Shown piece after piece: positions 17,637 through 27,142 of a DNA stretch of 64,000 bases. Each line of letters starts with the position of its first letter. Within the stretch, counting starts at the first letter, position 1. The notes under the pieces are model-generated. The model was not told where the DNA came from and searched no databases. It worked only from the letters and a program-made list of their open reading frames with translations. The stretch lies in contig NZ_LR130760.1 in NCBI RefSeq assembly GCF_900625095.1, positions 2,371,106 through 2,435,105 of the forward strand, written 5' to 3'. A program made the position numbers and the translations under genes. Source of the DNA: Acinetobacter ihumii. GTDB lineage: Bacteria; Pseudomonadota; Gammaproteobacteria; Pseudomonadales; Moraxellaceae.

Positions 17637-17793
17637 ATGCTCTCCATACAAAAAATTATAATTTTAGCCCTAGAATAAACTTAATTTGATGGTTGATTCA
17701 GTTTCAATTTATTTCTAATTTATTCAATGATCATCAAGCCGATGATGAGCCAGCGATGAGCTTGTAGCAGTTAAATAGGTGTTATCTTTGAAA

Positions 17794-18516
17794 TTAAAGC
17801 ATTTTAGGTAATTCTTGTGGCTGCATGTCAAAAAGTATCACCTCACATTGTTGACCATCGGTAAAAGATAAGGTCTGATTTTGTCGAATTTTTATGCCAT
17901 CACCGGATTGAAATGCAGTTTTATTAATCTGTATATGACCTTTTGCAATATGTACATAAACATATCTATTATGTGAGACGACAAAGTCTGCGTGTTCACT
18001 TCCATCAAATGCTGCGACATAGATATAAATATCCTGTTTAATTGCGAGAGTGCGCTCATGACCTTGAGGTGCAATCATTAAATGGAACTTTCCACGCTTA
18101 TCTTCTTCATTTAAATGCATTTGCTGATATTTGGGTTGTGTATCAGCGACATTTGGAACCACCCATATTTGTAAAAGATGAACATCTTGCTCAGATGAGA
18201 GATTAAATTCGCTATGGGATATACCCTGTCCCGCACTCATCAATTGGGTATCATTGGGTTGAATAACCGAACCAGTTCCCATAGAGTCCTTGTGTTCTAG
18301 AGCACCTGCTAAGACATAGGAAATGATTTCCATATTGCGATGAGTATGCATGTGAAACCCTTTTGAAGGGGCCACAATGTCTTCGTTAATCACTAAAAGA
18401 CTTGAAAAACCGACTTGCTTGGGATTCCAGTAATCTGCAAATGAGAAGCTATGACGGGATTGCAGCCAACCATGATGTGATCCACCGCGTTCATGGGCAT
18501 AACGTATATCAAACAT
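17794..18516 (-). CDS. Pirin-family protein (YhhW-like quercetinase fold)
   Basis: The 240-residue bicupin matches the YhhW branch of pirins. The metal ligands are intact: His57 and His59 in HMHTHRNMEI, and His101 and Glu103 in GISHSEFN. The opening MFDIRYAHERGGSHHGWLQSR and the segment HSFSFADYW are hallmarks. E. coli YhhW has quercetin 2,3-dioxygenase activity in vitro; the physiological role is not settled. It is a monocistronic cytoplasmic gene. Confidence 0.93.
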   Translation of the reverse strand: MFDIRYAHERGGSHHGWLQSRHSFSFADYWNPKQVGFSSLLVINEDIVAPSKGFHMHTHRNMEIISYVLAGALEHKDSMGTGSVIQPNDTQLMSAGQGISHSEFNLSSEQDVHLLQIWVVPNVADTQPKYQQMHLNEEDKRGKFHLMIAPQGHERTLAIKQDIYIYVAAFDGSEHADFVVSHNRYVYVHIAKGHIQINKTAFQSGDGIKIRQNQTLSFTDGQQCEVILFDMQPQELPKML

Positions 18517-18648
18517 GACCTAGCCCTCTGTTATCTATATCGTTTTGATAATTTATGTATCAATAAGCGAGTTTATTTTTATTTGCTGGCTACTATTATG
18601 CAGATTATTCGGATTAACCAGATTTAATCCAATAAAATGTTGATCATA

Positions 18649-18699
18649 AAAAAATCCACATCATTCTGTTGATTAAAGCATAGCCTGTGTGGATTTTTT
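18649..18699 (-). terminator. Probable terminator downstream of glmS
   Basis: AAAAAATCCACA (18649-18660) and TGTGGATTTTTT (18688-18699) pair across a 27-base loop, with T-runs on the minus strand. It lies about 80 bp past the glmS stop codon and would end the long leftward operon. Confidence 0.55.
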
Positions 18700-18780
18700 G
18701 AGCAATCCAGTATTACACTTTATTACTCAGTATGAAAATAAAATATTATCATACAAATATGATATTGATTTTGAATGAAT

Positions 18781-20619
18781 TTATTCCACCGTCACTGATT
18801 TGGCAAGATTCCGTGGTTGATCCACATCTGTACCACGCAACACAGCAACGTGATAAGACAACAATTGCACAGGAATACTATAAATAATTGGTGCTAGCCA
18901 TACATCGACTTTTGGAATATACACCACGTGCTGACGATCTTTTTGCACAATGCCACTGTTTTCATCAGCGAATACAAACAATTCACCACCACGCGCCTGT
19001 ACTTCTTCCATATTGGACTTAAGTTTATCCAGCATGTCATCGTTAGGTGCCAAGATCACCACTGGCATCTCGTTATCAACCAATGCCAATGGACCGTGTT
19101 TCAGCTCACCTGCGGCATAGCCTTCTGCGTGAATATAGGAAATTTCCTTGAGTTTCAAGGCGCCTTCCAACGCGATTGGATAATGCGTTCCACGTCCCAA
19201 GAATAAACAATGTTGTTTTTCAACAAACAGTTCTGAAAGACGTAAAATTTGTTGATTGTGCTGCAAGGTATCCAGCATCACTTTCGGACAATGCCAAAGC
19301 TGGCTCGCAATCTCGGCGATTTGACCATCAGAAATTTGTTGTTTGACCTGACCAACTTTCAGGATCAGTAACATCAATGCAGCAAGTTGGGTGGTAAAGG
19401 CTTTAGTCGATGCGACCCCAATTTCAGGACCCGCCAATGTCAATAAATGATGATCTGTTTCTCGTACCATAGACGAGGTCGCCACATTACAAATTGTTAA
19501 GGTGACAATCTCAAGTAAATTGGCTTTGGCACGTTTCTGTGTTTCACGTAAGGCAGCCAATGTATCGGCGGTTTCACCTGACTGAGAAATACAGATATAT
19601 AAAGTATTTGCGACAATGACAGGCGAACGATAACGAAATTCACTGGCAATTTCGATTTGACAAGGAACCCCAATCAATTGTTCAAACCAGTATTTGGCAA
19701 TCATCCCTGAGTGATAACTGGTACCACAGGCAATAATCTGTACACTTTGGATTTTGCTAAAATCCAGCTCTGCATTTTTCAGAAAATCTTCACGCAGCGC
19801 ATTATTATTTAACGCCTGAGAGATGGTTTGCTGAATGGCATCGGGCTGCTCATAAATTTCTTTGAGCATATAGTGTTTATATTCACCTTTAGAGGCATTA
19901 CTGATCGCAGCATCCAACTCTTTGACTGGACGCTCAACGCGCTCACCATGCGCATAGATATCAATGCTATCACGGGTTAAGCGGGCAATATCACCTTCTT
20001 CGAGATACACAAAGCGATTGGTAATCGGCAAAAGTGCCAATTGGTCAGAACTGATAAAGTTCTCCCCAATCCCGACGCCAATCACCAGTGGTGAACCTTC
20101 ACGAACTGTGATCAGTTCATCAGGATGTTGGGTATGGACAATACCAAGCGCATAAGCCCCTTTGAGCTTTGGTACGACCTGACGCACGGCATCGAGCAAA
20201 CTATCAGTATGTTTCAGGGCATCATTGACCAGATGTGCGACCACTTCAGTATCGGTTTGTGACGTGAATACATAGCCTTGTGCCTGAAGCTGCTCTTTAA
20301 GTTCCTGATAATTTTCAATAATGCCATTGTGTACCACGGCAACATCACCCGATACATGCGGATGTGCATTGTTTTCAGTCGGTTTACCATGCGTTGCCCA
20401 ACGGGTATGTGCAATACCTAATGAACCCTGAAGCTTATGTTCAGCAACTGCTTCTGCTAAATTGGCGACTTTACCGACACGACGTTCACGCAAAATCTGT
20501 TGATGATTGACCAATGCAACGCCCGCAGAGTCATAGCCACGGTATTCAAGACGTCTTAAACCTTCGACCAAAATATCAATAATACTACGTTCCGCAACGC
20601 CGCCAACAATACCACACAT
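18781..20619 (-). CDS. glmS: Glutamine--fructose-6-phosphate aminotransferase (isomerizing)
   Basis: GlmS makes glucosamine-6-phosphate, the first step to UDP-GlcNAc. The 612 residues begin MCGIVGGVAE with the Cys nucleophile of the glutaminase domain directly after the removed Met. Two SIS sugar-isomerase domains follow (IACGTSYHSG, SQSGETADT, LGRGTHYPIALEGALKLKE), and the C-terminus ends with PRNLAKSVTVE. It lies 12 bp after glmU, so consecutive pathway enzymes are co-expressed. No glmS ribozyme is present upstream. Confidence 0.98.
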   Translation of the reverse strand: MCGIVGGVAERSIIDILVEGLRRLEYRGYDSAGVALVNHQQILRERRVGKVANLAEAVAEHKLQGSLGIAHTRWATHGKPTENNAHPHVSGDVAVVHNGIIENYQELKEQLQAQGYVFTSQTDTEVVAHLVNDALKHTDSLLDAVRQVVPKLKGAYALGIVHTQHPDELITVREGSPLVIGVGIGENFISSDQLALLPITNRFVYLEEGDIARLTRDSIDIYAHGERVERPVKELDAAISNASKGEYKHYMLKEIYEQPDAIQQTISQALNNNALREDFLKNAELDFSKIQSVQIIACGTSYHSGMIAKYWFEQLIGVPCQIEIASEFRYRSPVIVANTLYICISQSGETADTLAALRETQKRAKANLLEIVTLTICNVATSSMVRETDHHLLTLAGPEIGVASTKAFTTQLAALMLLILKVGQVKQQISDGQIAEIASQLWHCPKVMLDTLQHNQQILRLSELFVEKQHCLFLGRGTHYPIALEGALKLKEISYIHAEGYAAGELKHGPLALVDNEMPVVILAPNDDMLDKLKSNMEEVQARGGELFVFADENSGIVQKDRQHVVYIPKVDVWLAPIIYSIPVQLLSYHVAVLRGTDVDQPRNLAKSVTVE

Positions 20620-20631
20620 AGGTTTATCCTC

Positions 20632-21996
20632 TTATTTTTTCAACTTTTGGGGACGTTGATAATTTGATTTTTCAATTTGTTCAGCGCGTTCAAAGGCCAG
20701 TGTATGATCACCTACATTACGGGTGATCACTGAACCTGCACCAATGGTAGCACCATTGCCAATAGTAACAGGCGCGACCAGTGAGCTATTTGAACCAATA
20801 AAAGCTGCATTACCAATCACCGTTTTGTGTTTATACACACCATCATAATTACAGGTAATCGTTCCTGCGCCAATATTGGAACCTTCACCGACTTCGGCAT
20901 CGCCTAAATAGGTAAAGTGATTGGCTTTAGAGCCTAGACCAATGCGGGTGTTTTTCACTTCTACAAAGTTACCAATATGCACTTCGTTGGCCAAGACTGC
21001 ACCCGGACGTAAACGTGCGAATGGACCAATCTGGGTGTTTTCACCAACGATGGCGTTTTCAAAAACACTATACGGTTGAACTTTTGTGCCCGCAGCGATA
21101 GACGTATTTTTAAGGATACATCCTGCACCAATTTCAACGCCATTGCCAAGTTCACAGTCGCCTTCAATGATGACATTGATATCAATACGTACGTCTTGAC
21201 CGACTTTGACTGAACCACGTAAATCAAAACGGGCAGGATCACTAAAAGTGACGCCTTGTTGCATCAGCTCAGTCGCTTGTTGTTGTTGAAATTCACGTTC
21301 CAAAGCCGCCAGTTGCAGGCGATCATTTACGCCCTCAACTTCATAGGCCAGCTGTGGTTGAATTGAGGCAATTTCAAGTCCATCGGCAACTGCCATTGCG
21401 ACAATATCGGTCAGGTAATATTCGCCTTGCGCATTCTGATTAGACAGCTTTGGCAACCATTCATGCAGTTTTTGATTGCTGACACAGTAAATCCCGGTGT
21501 TAATTTCCTGAATCTGGCGTTGTTCTTCACTGGCATCTTTATGTTCAATAATCGCCTGAATCAGATTGTCTTTACGTACAATACGACCATAACCTGTTGG
21601 ATTATCAACATTTAAGGTAATCATGCCAATGCCAGAAGATGCAGAAGCCTCCAGCAATTGTTGTAGGGTTTGCTCGCGGACTAAAGGTACATCGCCGTAT
21701 AAAATCAGCGAGATACCATCTTTTGGCAAAACCGATAAGGTCATTTGTACCGCATGACCTGTGCCGAGTTGCTCAGCTTGTTCGACCCATTGAATTTGTT
21801 CTTGTGCAAATTGTTGTTGTACCCGATCACCACCGTGACCATAAATGGTAATAATATTGTCTGCGTTGAGTTTTTTTGCAGTGCTGATGACATGACCCAA
21901 TAAAGACTGACCAGCAAGGGGTTGTAGTACTTTTGGCAATTGCGAACGCATCCGCGTTCCTTTACCTGCTGCAAGAATAATAACGGTCGTTGACAT
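20632..21996 (-). CDS. glmU: Bifunctional GlcN-1-P acetyltransferase / GlcNAc-1-P uridyltransferase
   Basis: GlmU acetylates glucosamine-1-phosphate and couples it to UTP, giving UDP-GlcNAc for peptidoglycan and lipid A. The N-terminal nucleotidyltransferase domain shows [25 protein letters not shown] and YGDVPL. The C-terminal left-handed beta-helix contains hexapeptide repeats and the acetyltransferase segment [13 protein letters not shown] followed by [12 protein letters not shown]. The 454-residue length is standard. It follows pgpA by 11 bp and precedes glmS by 12 bp. Confidence 0.98.
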   Translation of the reverse strand: MSTTVIILAAGKGTRMRSQLPKVLQPLAGQSLLGHVISTAKKLNADNIITIYGHGGDRVQQQFAQEQIQWVEQAEQLGTGHAVQMTLSVLPKDGISLILYGDVPLVREQTLQQLLEASASSGIGMITLNVDNPTGYGRIVRKDNLIQAIIEHKDASEEQRQIQEINTGIYCVSNQKLHEWLPKLSNQNAQGEYYLTDIVAMAVADGLEIASIQPQLAYEVEGVNDRLQLAALEREFQQQQATELMQQGVTFSDPARFDLRGSVKVGQDVRIDINVIIEGDCELGNGVEIGAGCILKNTSIAAGTKVQPYSVFENAIVGENTQIGPFARLRPGAVLANEVHIGNFVEVKNTRIGLGSKANHFTYLGDAEVGEGSNIGAGTITCNYDGVYKHKTVIGNAAFIGSNSSLVAPVTIGNGATIGAGSVITRNVGDHTLAFERAEQIEKSNYQRPQKLKK

Positions 21997-22007
21997 GAAT
22001 AACCTAC

Positions 22008-22532
22008 TTAACGGTTTAGACCAAACAATAAATAAATCAAAATACAGAGCGCAGCCCAGACGCCTGCGATGATATCGTCGAGCATGATACCAAAACCACC
22101 CTCCACCCGTCGATCAATCACCCGAATAGGCCATGGTTTCCAGACATCAAACAGGCGAAACAGCAAAAAGCTGATCAGTACCCATTGTATATTCATTAGA
22201 TTAAAAAAGATTAAAGGCAAGACGGTAATAGATTGACCTGCAAACTCATCCCAGACGATGCGCCCATCATCATGTACGCCCATCAAATCGGCGGTTTTGC
22301 CACAAATATAAATTCCAACCAGACTCATGATTATGATCACCAGAACGGATGGATAAAAACCCAGCCACACCCAGATTGGAATAAATAATAATGCAAAGGC
22401 TGAACCAAAGGTTCCTGGGGCTTTAGGCAGCAGTCCTGAGCCAAAACCGACCCCACAAAAGGTAATCAGTCGATCTGACCAGCGCATCGTTTGAAATGGA
22501 ATGGACGGTTTAGGCAAAGTGTTGATATCCAT
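22008..22532 (-). CDS. pgpA: Phosphatidylglycerophosphatase A
   Basis: PgpA dephosphorylates phosphatidylglycerol phosphate in the inner membrane. The 174-residue protein shows [18 protein letters not shown] near the N-terminus, [16 protein letters not shown] with the conserved acidic residues, and [20 protein letters not shown] with the MLDDIIAGV tail, plus several hydrophobic segments. The start is uncertain: ATG 22532 overlaps the end of thiL by 23 bp, while ATG 22559 or TTG 22568 would extend it. The thiL-pgpA pairing is common in gammaproteobacteria. Confidence 0.93.
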   Translation of the reverse strand: MDINTLPKPSIPFQTMRWSDRLITFCGVGFGSGLLPKAPGTFGSAFALLFIPIWVWLGFYPSVLVIIIMSLVGIYICGKTADLMGVHDDGRIVWDEFAGQSITVLPLIFFNLMNIQWVLISFLLFRLFDVWKPWPIRVIDRRVEGGFGIMLDDIIAGVWAALCILIYLLFGLNR

Positions 22533-23427
22533 GAAACTGAACAATTTGGCTGAGACCATGATGTTCAAATATTAATTCTGGGGTCTGGGTAATCAGGCCA
22601 ATCATTGTAATGTTGACATTTAATTTTTGTTGCAAAAGTTTTTCGTAGTTTTGCGGACTTATTGTAAAACAAAGTTCATAGTCATCGCCACCTGCCAGCG
22701 CATATTGCCATTTTTGTTGATCTGGCAGTGTTTGAAGCGCAGGGTCAAGCGGAAGTTGGTCCAGAAAGATTTTGGCACCGACATGGGACGCTTTTAAAAT
22801 GTGTCCCAGATCTTGTGCCAAGCCATCCGAGATATCAATCATGCTGGAGGCCAGACCTTTTAGGCTTTGACCCAGCTCACAGCGAGGTGTGGGATAGTCC
22901 AGTCGCGACTGAAGTACCGAACCAAAATGTTGTAAGCCATAGGCTGCATCACCTACCTGACCACTGACCACTATATAATCGCCGATTTGTGCGTTTGATC
23001 GGCAAATCGCCTGACCAGATTCAATATAGCCGAGAGCTGTGACCGTAATGGTGAGATGCGGACTCTGCGTGGTATCCCCACCGATGAGTGCAACACCAAA
23101 TTGATCACAACAATCGAAAAGTCCCTGACTAAAGCCTTGCAGCCAGTCATGATCAATACTGGGTAAACTTAATGCCAAAAGAATACTGTGGGGTTTTGCG
23201 CCCATGGCGGCGATATCTGACAAATTTACCGCAACACTTTTCCAGCCAATCGCATGAGCAGATGTGTCAAGTGGGAAATGTCGACCTGCGACCAGTGTAT
23301 CGGTACAAATCACCAATTGTTGATTCAATGGAGGCGTCAAAATAGCTGAGTCATCACCGATGCCGACATCGCCCTGTTGTGTAAAAGGACGTGTAAAATA
23401 TTGCTCGATAATCGAAAACTCAGCCAT
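22510..23427 (-). CDS. thiL: Thiamine-monophosphate kinase
   Basis: ThiL phosphorylates thiamine phosphate to the active cofactor thiamine diphosphate. The 305-residue protein has the family's GDDSAILTP metal/ATP segment, SVAVNLSDIAAMGAKP, LIGGDTTQSP, DISDGLAQDLGH and the C-terminal LAGGDDYELCF. It begins 14 bp after nusB ends and its 3' end overlaps pgpA. No TPP riboswitch was seen upstream. Confidence 0.96.
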   Translation of the reverse strand: MAEFSIIEQYFTRPFTQQGDVGIGDDSAILTPPLNQQLVICTDTLVAGRHFPLDTSAHAIGWKSVAVNLSDIAAMGAKPHSILLALSLPSIDHDWLQGFSQGLFDCCDQFGVALIGGDTTQSPHLTITVTALGYIESGQAICRSNAQIGDYIVVSGQVGDAAYGLQHFGSVLQSRLDYPTPRCELGQSLKGLASSMIDISDGLAQDLGHILKASHVGAKIFLDQLPLDPALQTLPDQQKWQYALAGGDDYELCFTISPQNYEKLLQQKLNVNITMIGLITQTPELIFEHHGLSQIVQFHGYQHFA

Positions 23428-23441
23428 GACTGAACAGCGAC

Positions 23442-23891
23442 TTATTGGGCTTGCTGTTTTTCTGCTTCACGCAGGCTGGATGCTAAACGATCCAATACAC
23501 CATTGATGTATTTATGGCTGTCAGCTCCACCAAAATGCTTGGCAAGTTCAATCGCTTCATCCAAAACCACACGGTAAGGAATTTCCAGATGGTCACGTAG
23601 CTCATACGCGCCTAGACGCAACGTTGCCAGCTCGACACCATCCAATGCTTTCAACTCACGATCCAGCACAGGAATGAGTAGGGTATCCAGATTGTCATGA
23701 TCTGCAATGACCTGAGTCAACAATTCATGGTAATAACCCAGATCCACCTTGTGCATGGCATTTTCAGCGCGAGTACGTGCTTCAATGTCATGCACAGGAT
23801 TGTGGCTCATTTGCCATTCATAAATACCTTGTACCGCAAAACGACGTGCTTTACGTTTTGCCGCATACACGGCCTGAAGTGTTTGAGACAT
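23442..23891 (-). CDS. nusB: Transcription antitermination factor NusB
   Basis: NusB binds boxA RNA together with NusE/S10 and promotes antitermination of rRNA operons. The 149-residue all-helical protein shows the N-terminal [36 protein letters not shown] and the terminal [29 protein letters not shown] signature. It lies 3 bp after ribH, the order seen in E. coli (ribE-nusB-thiL-pgpA). Confidence 0.97.
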   Translation of the reverse strand: MSQTLQAVYAAKRKARRFAVQGIYEWQMSHNPVHDIEARTRAENAMHKVDLGYYHELLTQVIADHDNLDTLLIPVLDRELKALDGVELATLRLGAYELRDHLEIPYRVVLDEAIELAKHFGGADSHKYINGVLDRLASSLREAEKQQAQ

Positions 23892-23894
23892 GCC

Positions 23895-24365
23895 TTAGAT
23901 TGCCTTTAACAAATTAACCATTTCAATTGCAGTCAACGCTGCTTCTGAACCTTTATTACCCGCTTTGGTACCAGAACGTTCAATCGCCTGTTCAATGCTA
24001 TCTGTGGTCAATACACCATTGATCACAGGCAATGTGCTTTCCAGTGCAACCACGCCCAAGCCTTTGGCACACTCACCAGCGACAAAATCAAAATGTGGTG
24101 TGCTACCACGAATCACGGCACCTAATGCGATGATGGCATCAAATTTATCTGATGCAGCCAGTTTTTTTGCAACAATCGGCAGTTCCCATGCACCCGGTGC
24201 ATACGCTACAGTGATATTGTCTTCACTGACGCCGTGACGTTTTAAAGTGTCAATTGCACCTTCAAGCAAATGCTCAACCACAAAGCTGTTAAAACGACCT
24301 ACTAAAATCGCGTAACGGCCTTCGCTCGCGAGATGTAATAAACCTTCAATTCGGCGAATTGCCAT
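23895..24365 (-). CDS. ribH: 6,7-dimethyl-8-ribityllumazine synthase
   Basis: Lumazine synthase condenses the RibB product with the ribityl-pyrimidine in riboflavin synthesis. The 156 residues include [20 protein letters not shown], the YAPGAWELP substrate loop, [19 protein letters not shown] with the catalytic His, and [12 protein letters not shown] with the terminal NKGSEAA. It follows ribBX by 11 bp, so consecutive pathway enzymes are adjacent. Confidence 0.97.
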   Translation of the reverse strand: MAIRRIEGLLHLASEGRYAILVGRFNSFVVEHLLEGAIDTLKRHGVSEDNITVAYAPGAWELPIVAKKLAASDKFDAIIALGAVIRGSTPHFDFVAGECAKGLGVVALESTLPVINGVLTTDSIEQAIERSGTKAGNKGSEAALTAIEMVNLLKAI

Positions 24366-24376
24366 AGTAACCTCGA

Positions 24377-25498
24377 TTAATTTTCTATCGTTTGATCAGC
24401 AGAAATATATTCTACCACTTCTAAATTAAAGCCTGACAGTGCATTAAAGCGTAAAGGTGAGCTAAGGAGCTTCATTTTCTCTACCCCTAAATCACGTAAA
24501 ATCTGTGCACCCACGCCAATGGTTTGATACTGATGAGACAGGGCAGCATTGGATTTCACTGGTTTTGGCTTATTCAGGCTTTCTAGGGCTGGACCTAAAT
24601 CCTGCAAATGATTTTGCCCAATCCAGACCAGAACGCCGCGTTCAGCCGCCGCAATGCTGCTGAGTGCAAGATCCAAATTCCAAGCAGGTTCACCATCCTG
24701 TTTATTCAGTTTCAATAAATCGCGAACAGGGTTAAAGCCATGTACACGAACTGTGGTCACGCCTTCTTTGGGTTCACCTTTGACCAATGCCAGATGAATA
24801 TCGGGATTGCCAATTTCACGGTAACGATACAGTTTAAAGGTGCCGTATTCAGTTTCAATGCTTTGTTGACCCAGACGCTCAACAGTTTGTTCATTGGTCA
24901 TGCGGTAATGAATCAGGTCAGCAATGGTTCCAATCTTTAAACCATGTTTTTCAGCAAAAACTTCTAAATCTGGACGGCGTGCCATGGTGCCATCTTCATT
25001 AATAATTTCACAAATCACAGACGCAGGTTCTAAACCTGCAAGACGAGTCAAGTCACAGCCTGCTTCGGTGTGACCCGCACGGTGTAGAACGCCACCCGGC
25101 TGTGCCATCAGTGGGAAAATATGTCCCGGCTGTACAATATCGGCTGGTTTGGCATGTGCGGCGACTGCGGCATGAATGGTATGCGCGCGTTCAGCCGCAG
25201 AAATACCCGTCGTAATGCCTTCAGCAGCTTCGATCGATAGGGTAAAGTTGGTCGCATGTTGTGCACCGTTATGATCGACCATGAGCGGTAAATTCAGTTG
25301 TTGGCAACGTTCACGGCTTAAGGTTAAACAGACCAGACCACGCGCATGGGTAATCATAAAGTTGATATCTTCTGGGCGCACGTGGGTTGCGGCAATGACC
25401 AAATCACCTTCATTTTCGCGATCTTCATCATCCATTAAGATGACCATTTTGCCAGCACGGATATCCGCGACCAGTTCCTCAACATTACTCAACGGCAT
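24377..25498 (-). CDS. ribB: RibBX: DHBP synthase fused to a degenerate GTP cyclohydrolase II domain
   Basis: The 373-residue protein has a complete RibB domain (about 1-205), with the catalytic acidic loop [10 protein letters not shown] at 23-32, [11 protein letters not shown] and [14 protein letters not shown]. It converts ribulose-5-phosphate to 3,4-dihydroxy-2-butanone 4-phosphate. The C-terminal half is RibA-like at its ends ([29 protein letters not shown]) but contains no cysteine at all, so the three zinc ligands of GTP cyclohydrolase II and the QEGRGIG-type loop are missing. It should not have RibA activity. RibBX hybrids are known in proteobacteria. No FMN riboswitch precedes it. Confidence 0.93.
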   Translation of the reverse strand: MPLSNVEELVADIRAGKMVILMDDEDRENEGDLVIAATHVRPEDINFMITHARGLVCLTLSRERCQQLNLPLMVDHNGAQHATNFTLSIEAAEGITTGISAAERAHTIHAAVAAHAKPADIVQPGHIFPLMAQPGGVLHRAGHTEAGCDLTRLAGLEPASVICEIINEDGTMARRPDLEVFAEKHGLKIGTIADLIHYRMTNEQTVERLGQQSIETEYGTFKLYRYREIGNPDIHLALVKGEPKEGVTTVRVHGFNPVRDLLKLNKQDGEPAWNLDLALSSIAAAERGVLVWIGQNHLQDLGPALESLNKPKPVKSNAALSHQYQTIGVGAQILRDLGVEKMKLLSSPLRFNALSGFNLEVVEYISADQTIEN

Positions 25499-25737
25499 GA
25501 GCCTTCACCTTTTGATGCTGTCCAAAAGACAGTTACGTTCACAATGTGTTGCATAGTCTACCGTGTTTTGGGCAGATTTGCCTATGCTTCTCTCATTTAG
25601 TTCATGGGTTCTCTTTATACACATAAGTGAATTCACTTGAAAAGTCTTGTCACTCTAAAATGCTGGCTTTTTAGGCAAGTGCTTTTGCGCAAATTCAGAT
25701 AAAAATATAAATTCAATGACTTAGAGTTAAAAATAAA

Positions 25738-25756
25738 ACTCCCCATAGCGGGGAGT
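25738..25756 (-). terminator. Terminator of the smp-like gene
   Basis: ACTCCCC and GGGGAGT pair (7 bp), followed on the minus strand by TTTATTTTT. It lies 17 bp past the stop codon of the gene to its right. Confidence 0.75.
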
Positions 25757-25772
25757 CTTCAAGGATTTAAAT

Positions 25773-27083
25773 TTATACTTCAGATTGCGGGTCAATCTGA
25801 TTTTCAATGGATGCTTTGGCTTTTTTTCCCATTAGAATTTCTGTACGAATCTGTTGAGCAAGTGCTGCGCAGTCGGTATTCATGCCATTTTGCATAAAGG
25901 CGTGGCGTGTTAACACACTCGAAGGATTTGGCATTGCCACCAATTGATAGCAATCACTAATTGCCTTGAGTTGTTCATTATTTAAATGTAAAGCCGACTC
26001 TTTGGCATGTAAATGGCCTGTCAAACGTTGTGCCGCCTGTACAGCATCAAGTTGCATGGCAGCCACCGCAGTCGAAACCGCAGAACGGGTTTGTAAGGCA
26101 AAGCGTTTATCTTCACGATAGCGTTTATATAAAACATCTGACAATAACTGGAACACTGCGCCAATCATCAGTAGGCATTCAACCGCATGAGGCTCCTGAT
26201 CGGAAATGCTTAAATCTGCACCATTGGCATTAAACTCATTGATGATATGAATATTGGATGGGCTGAGTTGATAATGTTTGGCGCAAAGTTCAACGCTTTT
26301 ATTTAAGAAAATCTGACACAGTTTAAAATAGGGCACAGAAACAGATTGATTGACACTGTTGAGTAGTTGTTTCGGGTCATAAAACTGAACATTCAGTGCG
26401 AGTGTATGGTCAGTTTGTGGATCTTGATCCAGCGTTGCAGTTACTGTACTGACTTTCGGTTTAGGTTGCTGTTTGGCTTGCGCAAGCAGTGTCACCGTAT
26501 TTTGTTTTTCAAGTTCCAGAGCTTGAGTGAGTTGCTGAATTTCATGCTTCAAGCGTGATTCGTTATTGATACGTGCCAGATATTCACTACGGCTTGGACG
26601 GGCAATCGCACGGTACGCCAGCCACAGTAAGCCATGAATCAAAAATGACACCAAGATTGCCAACCATTGAGTTCTTAAAATTTCACCAATACTCGGTTGA
26701 ATCAAGGTAATTTCAATGCTGCCCACTTTCTTTTCATTTTGCAGGGCATCACGTACAAACACTTCACCTTGACGGGTTTGCGACATGCCACTGGTCGCCA
26801 AGACTTGTTTATTGGCATCTAAAATTCGAATTGAGGCAACGCTTGGATTAGTCGCGTAACGATTTGCCAGTAGTGCCAGAGAAACCGTGTTGGCAGGTTC
26901 CAGCTCAGTTAAACTGTCAGTCACCAGTTGACTGGTCATGAGTTGACCCTGACTGGCACGGTTTTCATTGAGCTGATGCGTCGTTGCAATCACCAATAAA
27001 AAGGTATGCAAAGCAAAACTTACGATTAATAGGCTAGCAAATAGCCCCTGTCTAGGTGCGTTCAACGTAAACTTCCAAGGCAA
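25773..27083 (-). CDS. Smp/YtjB-like inner-membrane protein divergent from serB
   Basis: The 436-residue protein has one N-terminal membrane helix (LFASLLIVSFALHTFLLVIA), a periplasmic domain of about 110 residues, a second helix (WLAILVSFLIHGLLWLAY) near residue 145, then a long cytoplasmic part that starts with a coiled coil (HEIQQLTQALELEKQNTVTLL). This matches the layout of the SMP_2 family (E. coli YtjB/Smp), which also lies divergently next to serB. Synteny supports the assignment; the molecular function of the family is not established. The C-terminal 250 residues have no motif I recognise. Confidence 0.65.
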   Translation of the reverse strand: MPWKFTLNAPRQGLFASLLIVSFALHTFLLVIATTHQLNENRASQGQLMTSQLVTDSLTELEPANTVSLALLANRYATNPSVASIRILDANKQVLATSGMSQTRQGEVFVRDALQNEKKVGSIEITLIQPSIGEILRTQWLAILVSFLIHGLLWLAYRAIARPSRSEYLARINNESRLKHEIQQLTQALELEKQNTVTLLAQAKQQPKPKVSTVTATLDQDPQTDHTLALNVQFYDPKQLLNSVNQSVSVPYFKLCQIFLNKSVELCAKHYQLSPSNIHIINEFNANGADLSISDQEPHAVECLLMIGAVFQLLSDVLYKRYREDKRFALQTRSAVSTAVAAMQLDAVQAAQRLTGHLHAKESALHLNNEQLKAISDCYQLVAMPNPSSVLTRHAFMQNGMNTDCAALAQQIRTEILMGKKAKASIENQIDPQSEV

Positions 27084-27142
27084 ATAGATTCAAATTCGAT
27101 TATCATTCTAACAATAGTTGCAGCTCAGACCCGAGTCAATTC

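Noticed and set aside
20620-20631. glmS ribozyme
   Set aside because: Only 12 bp separate glmU and glmS, so there is no room for the ribozyme, which is in any case typical of Gram-positive bacteria.
25499-25772. FMN riboswitch upstream of ribBX
   Set aside because: The conserved FMN aptamer blocks are absent from this spacer; only an ordinary leader is seen.
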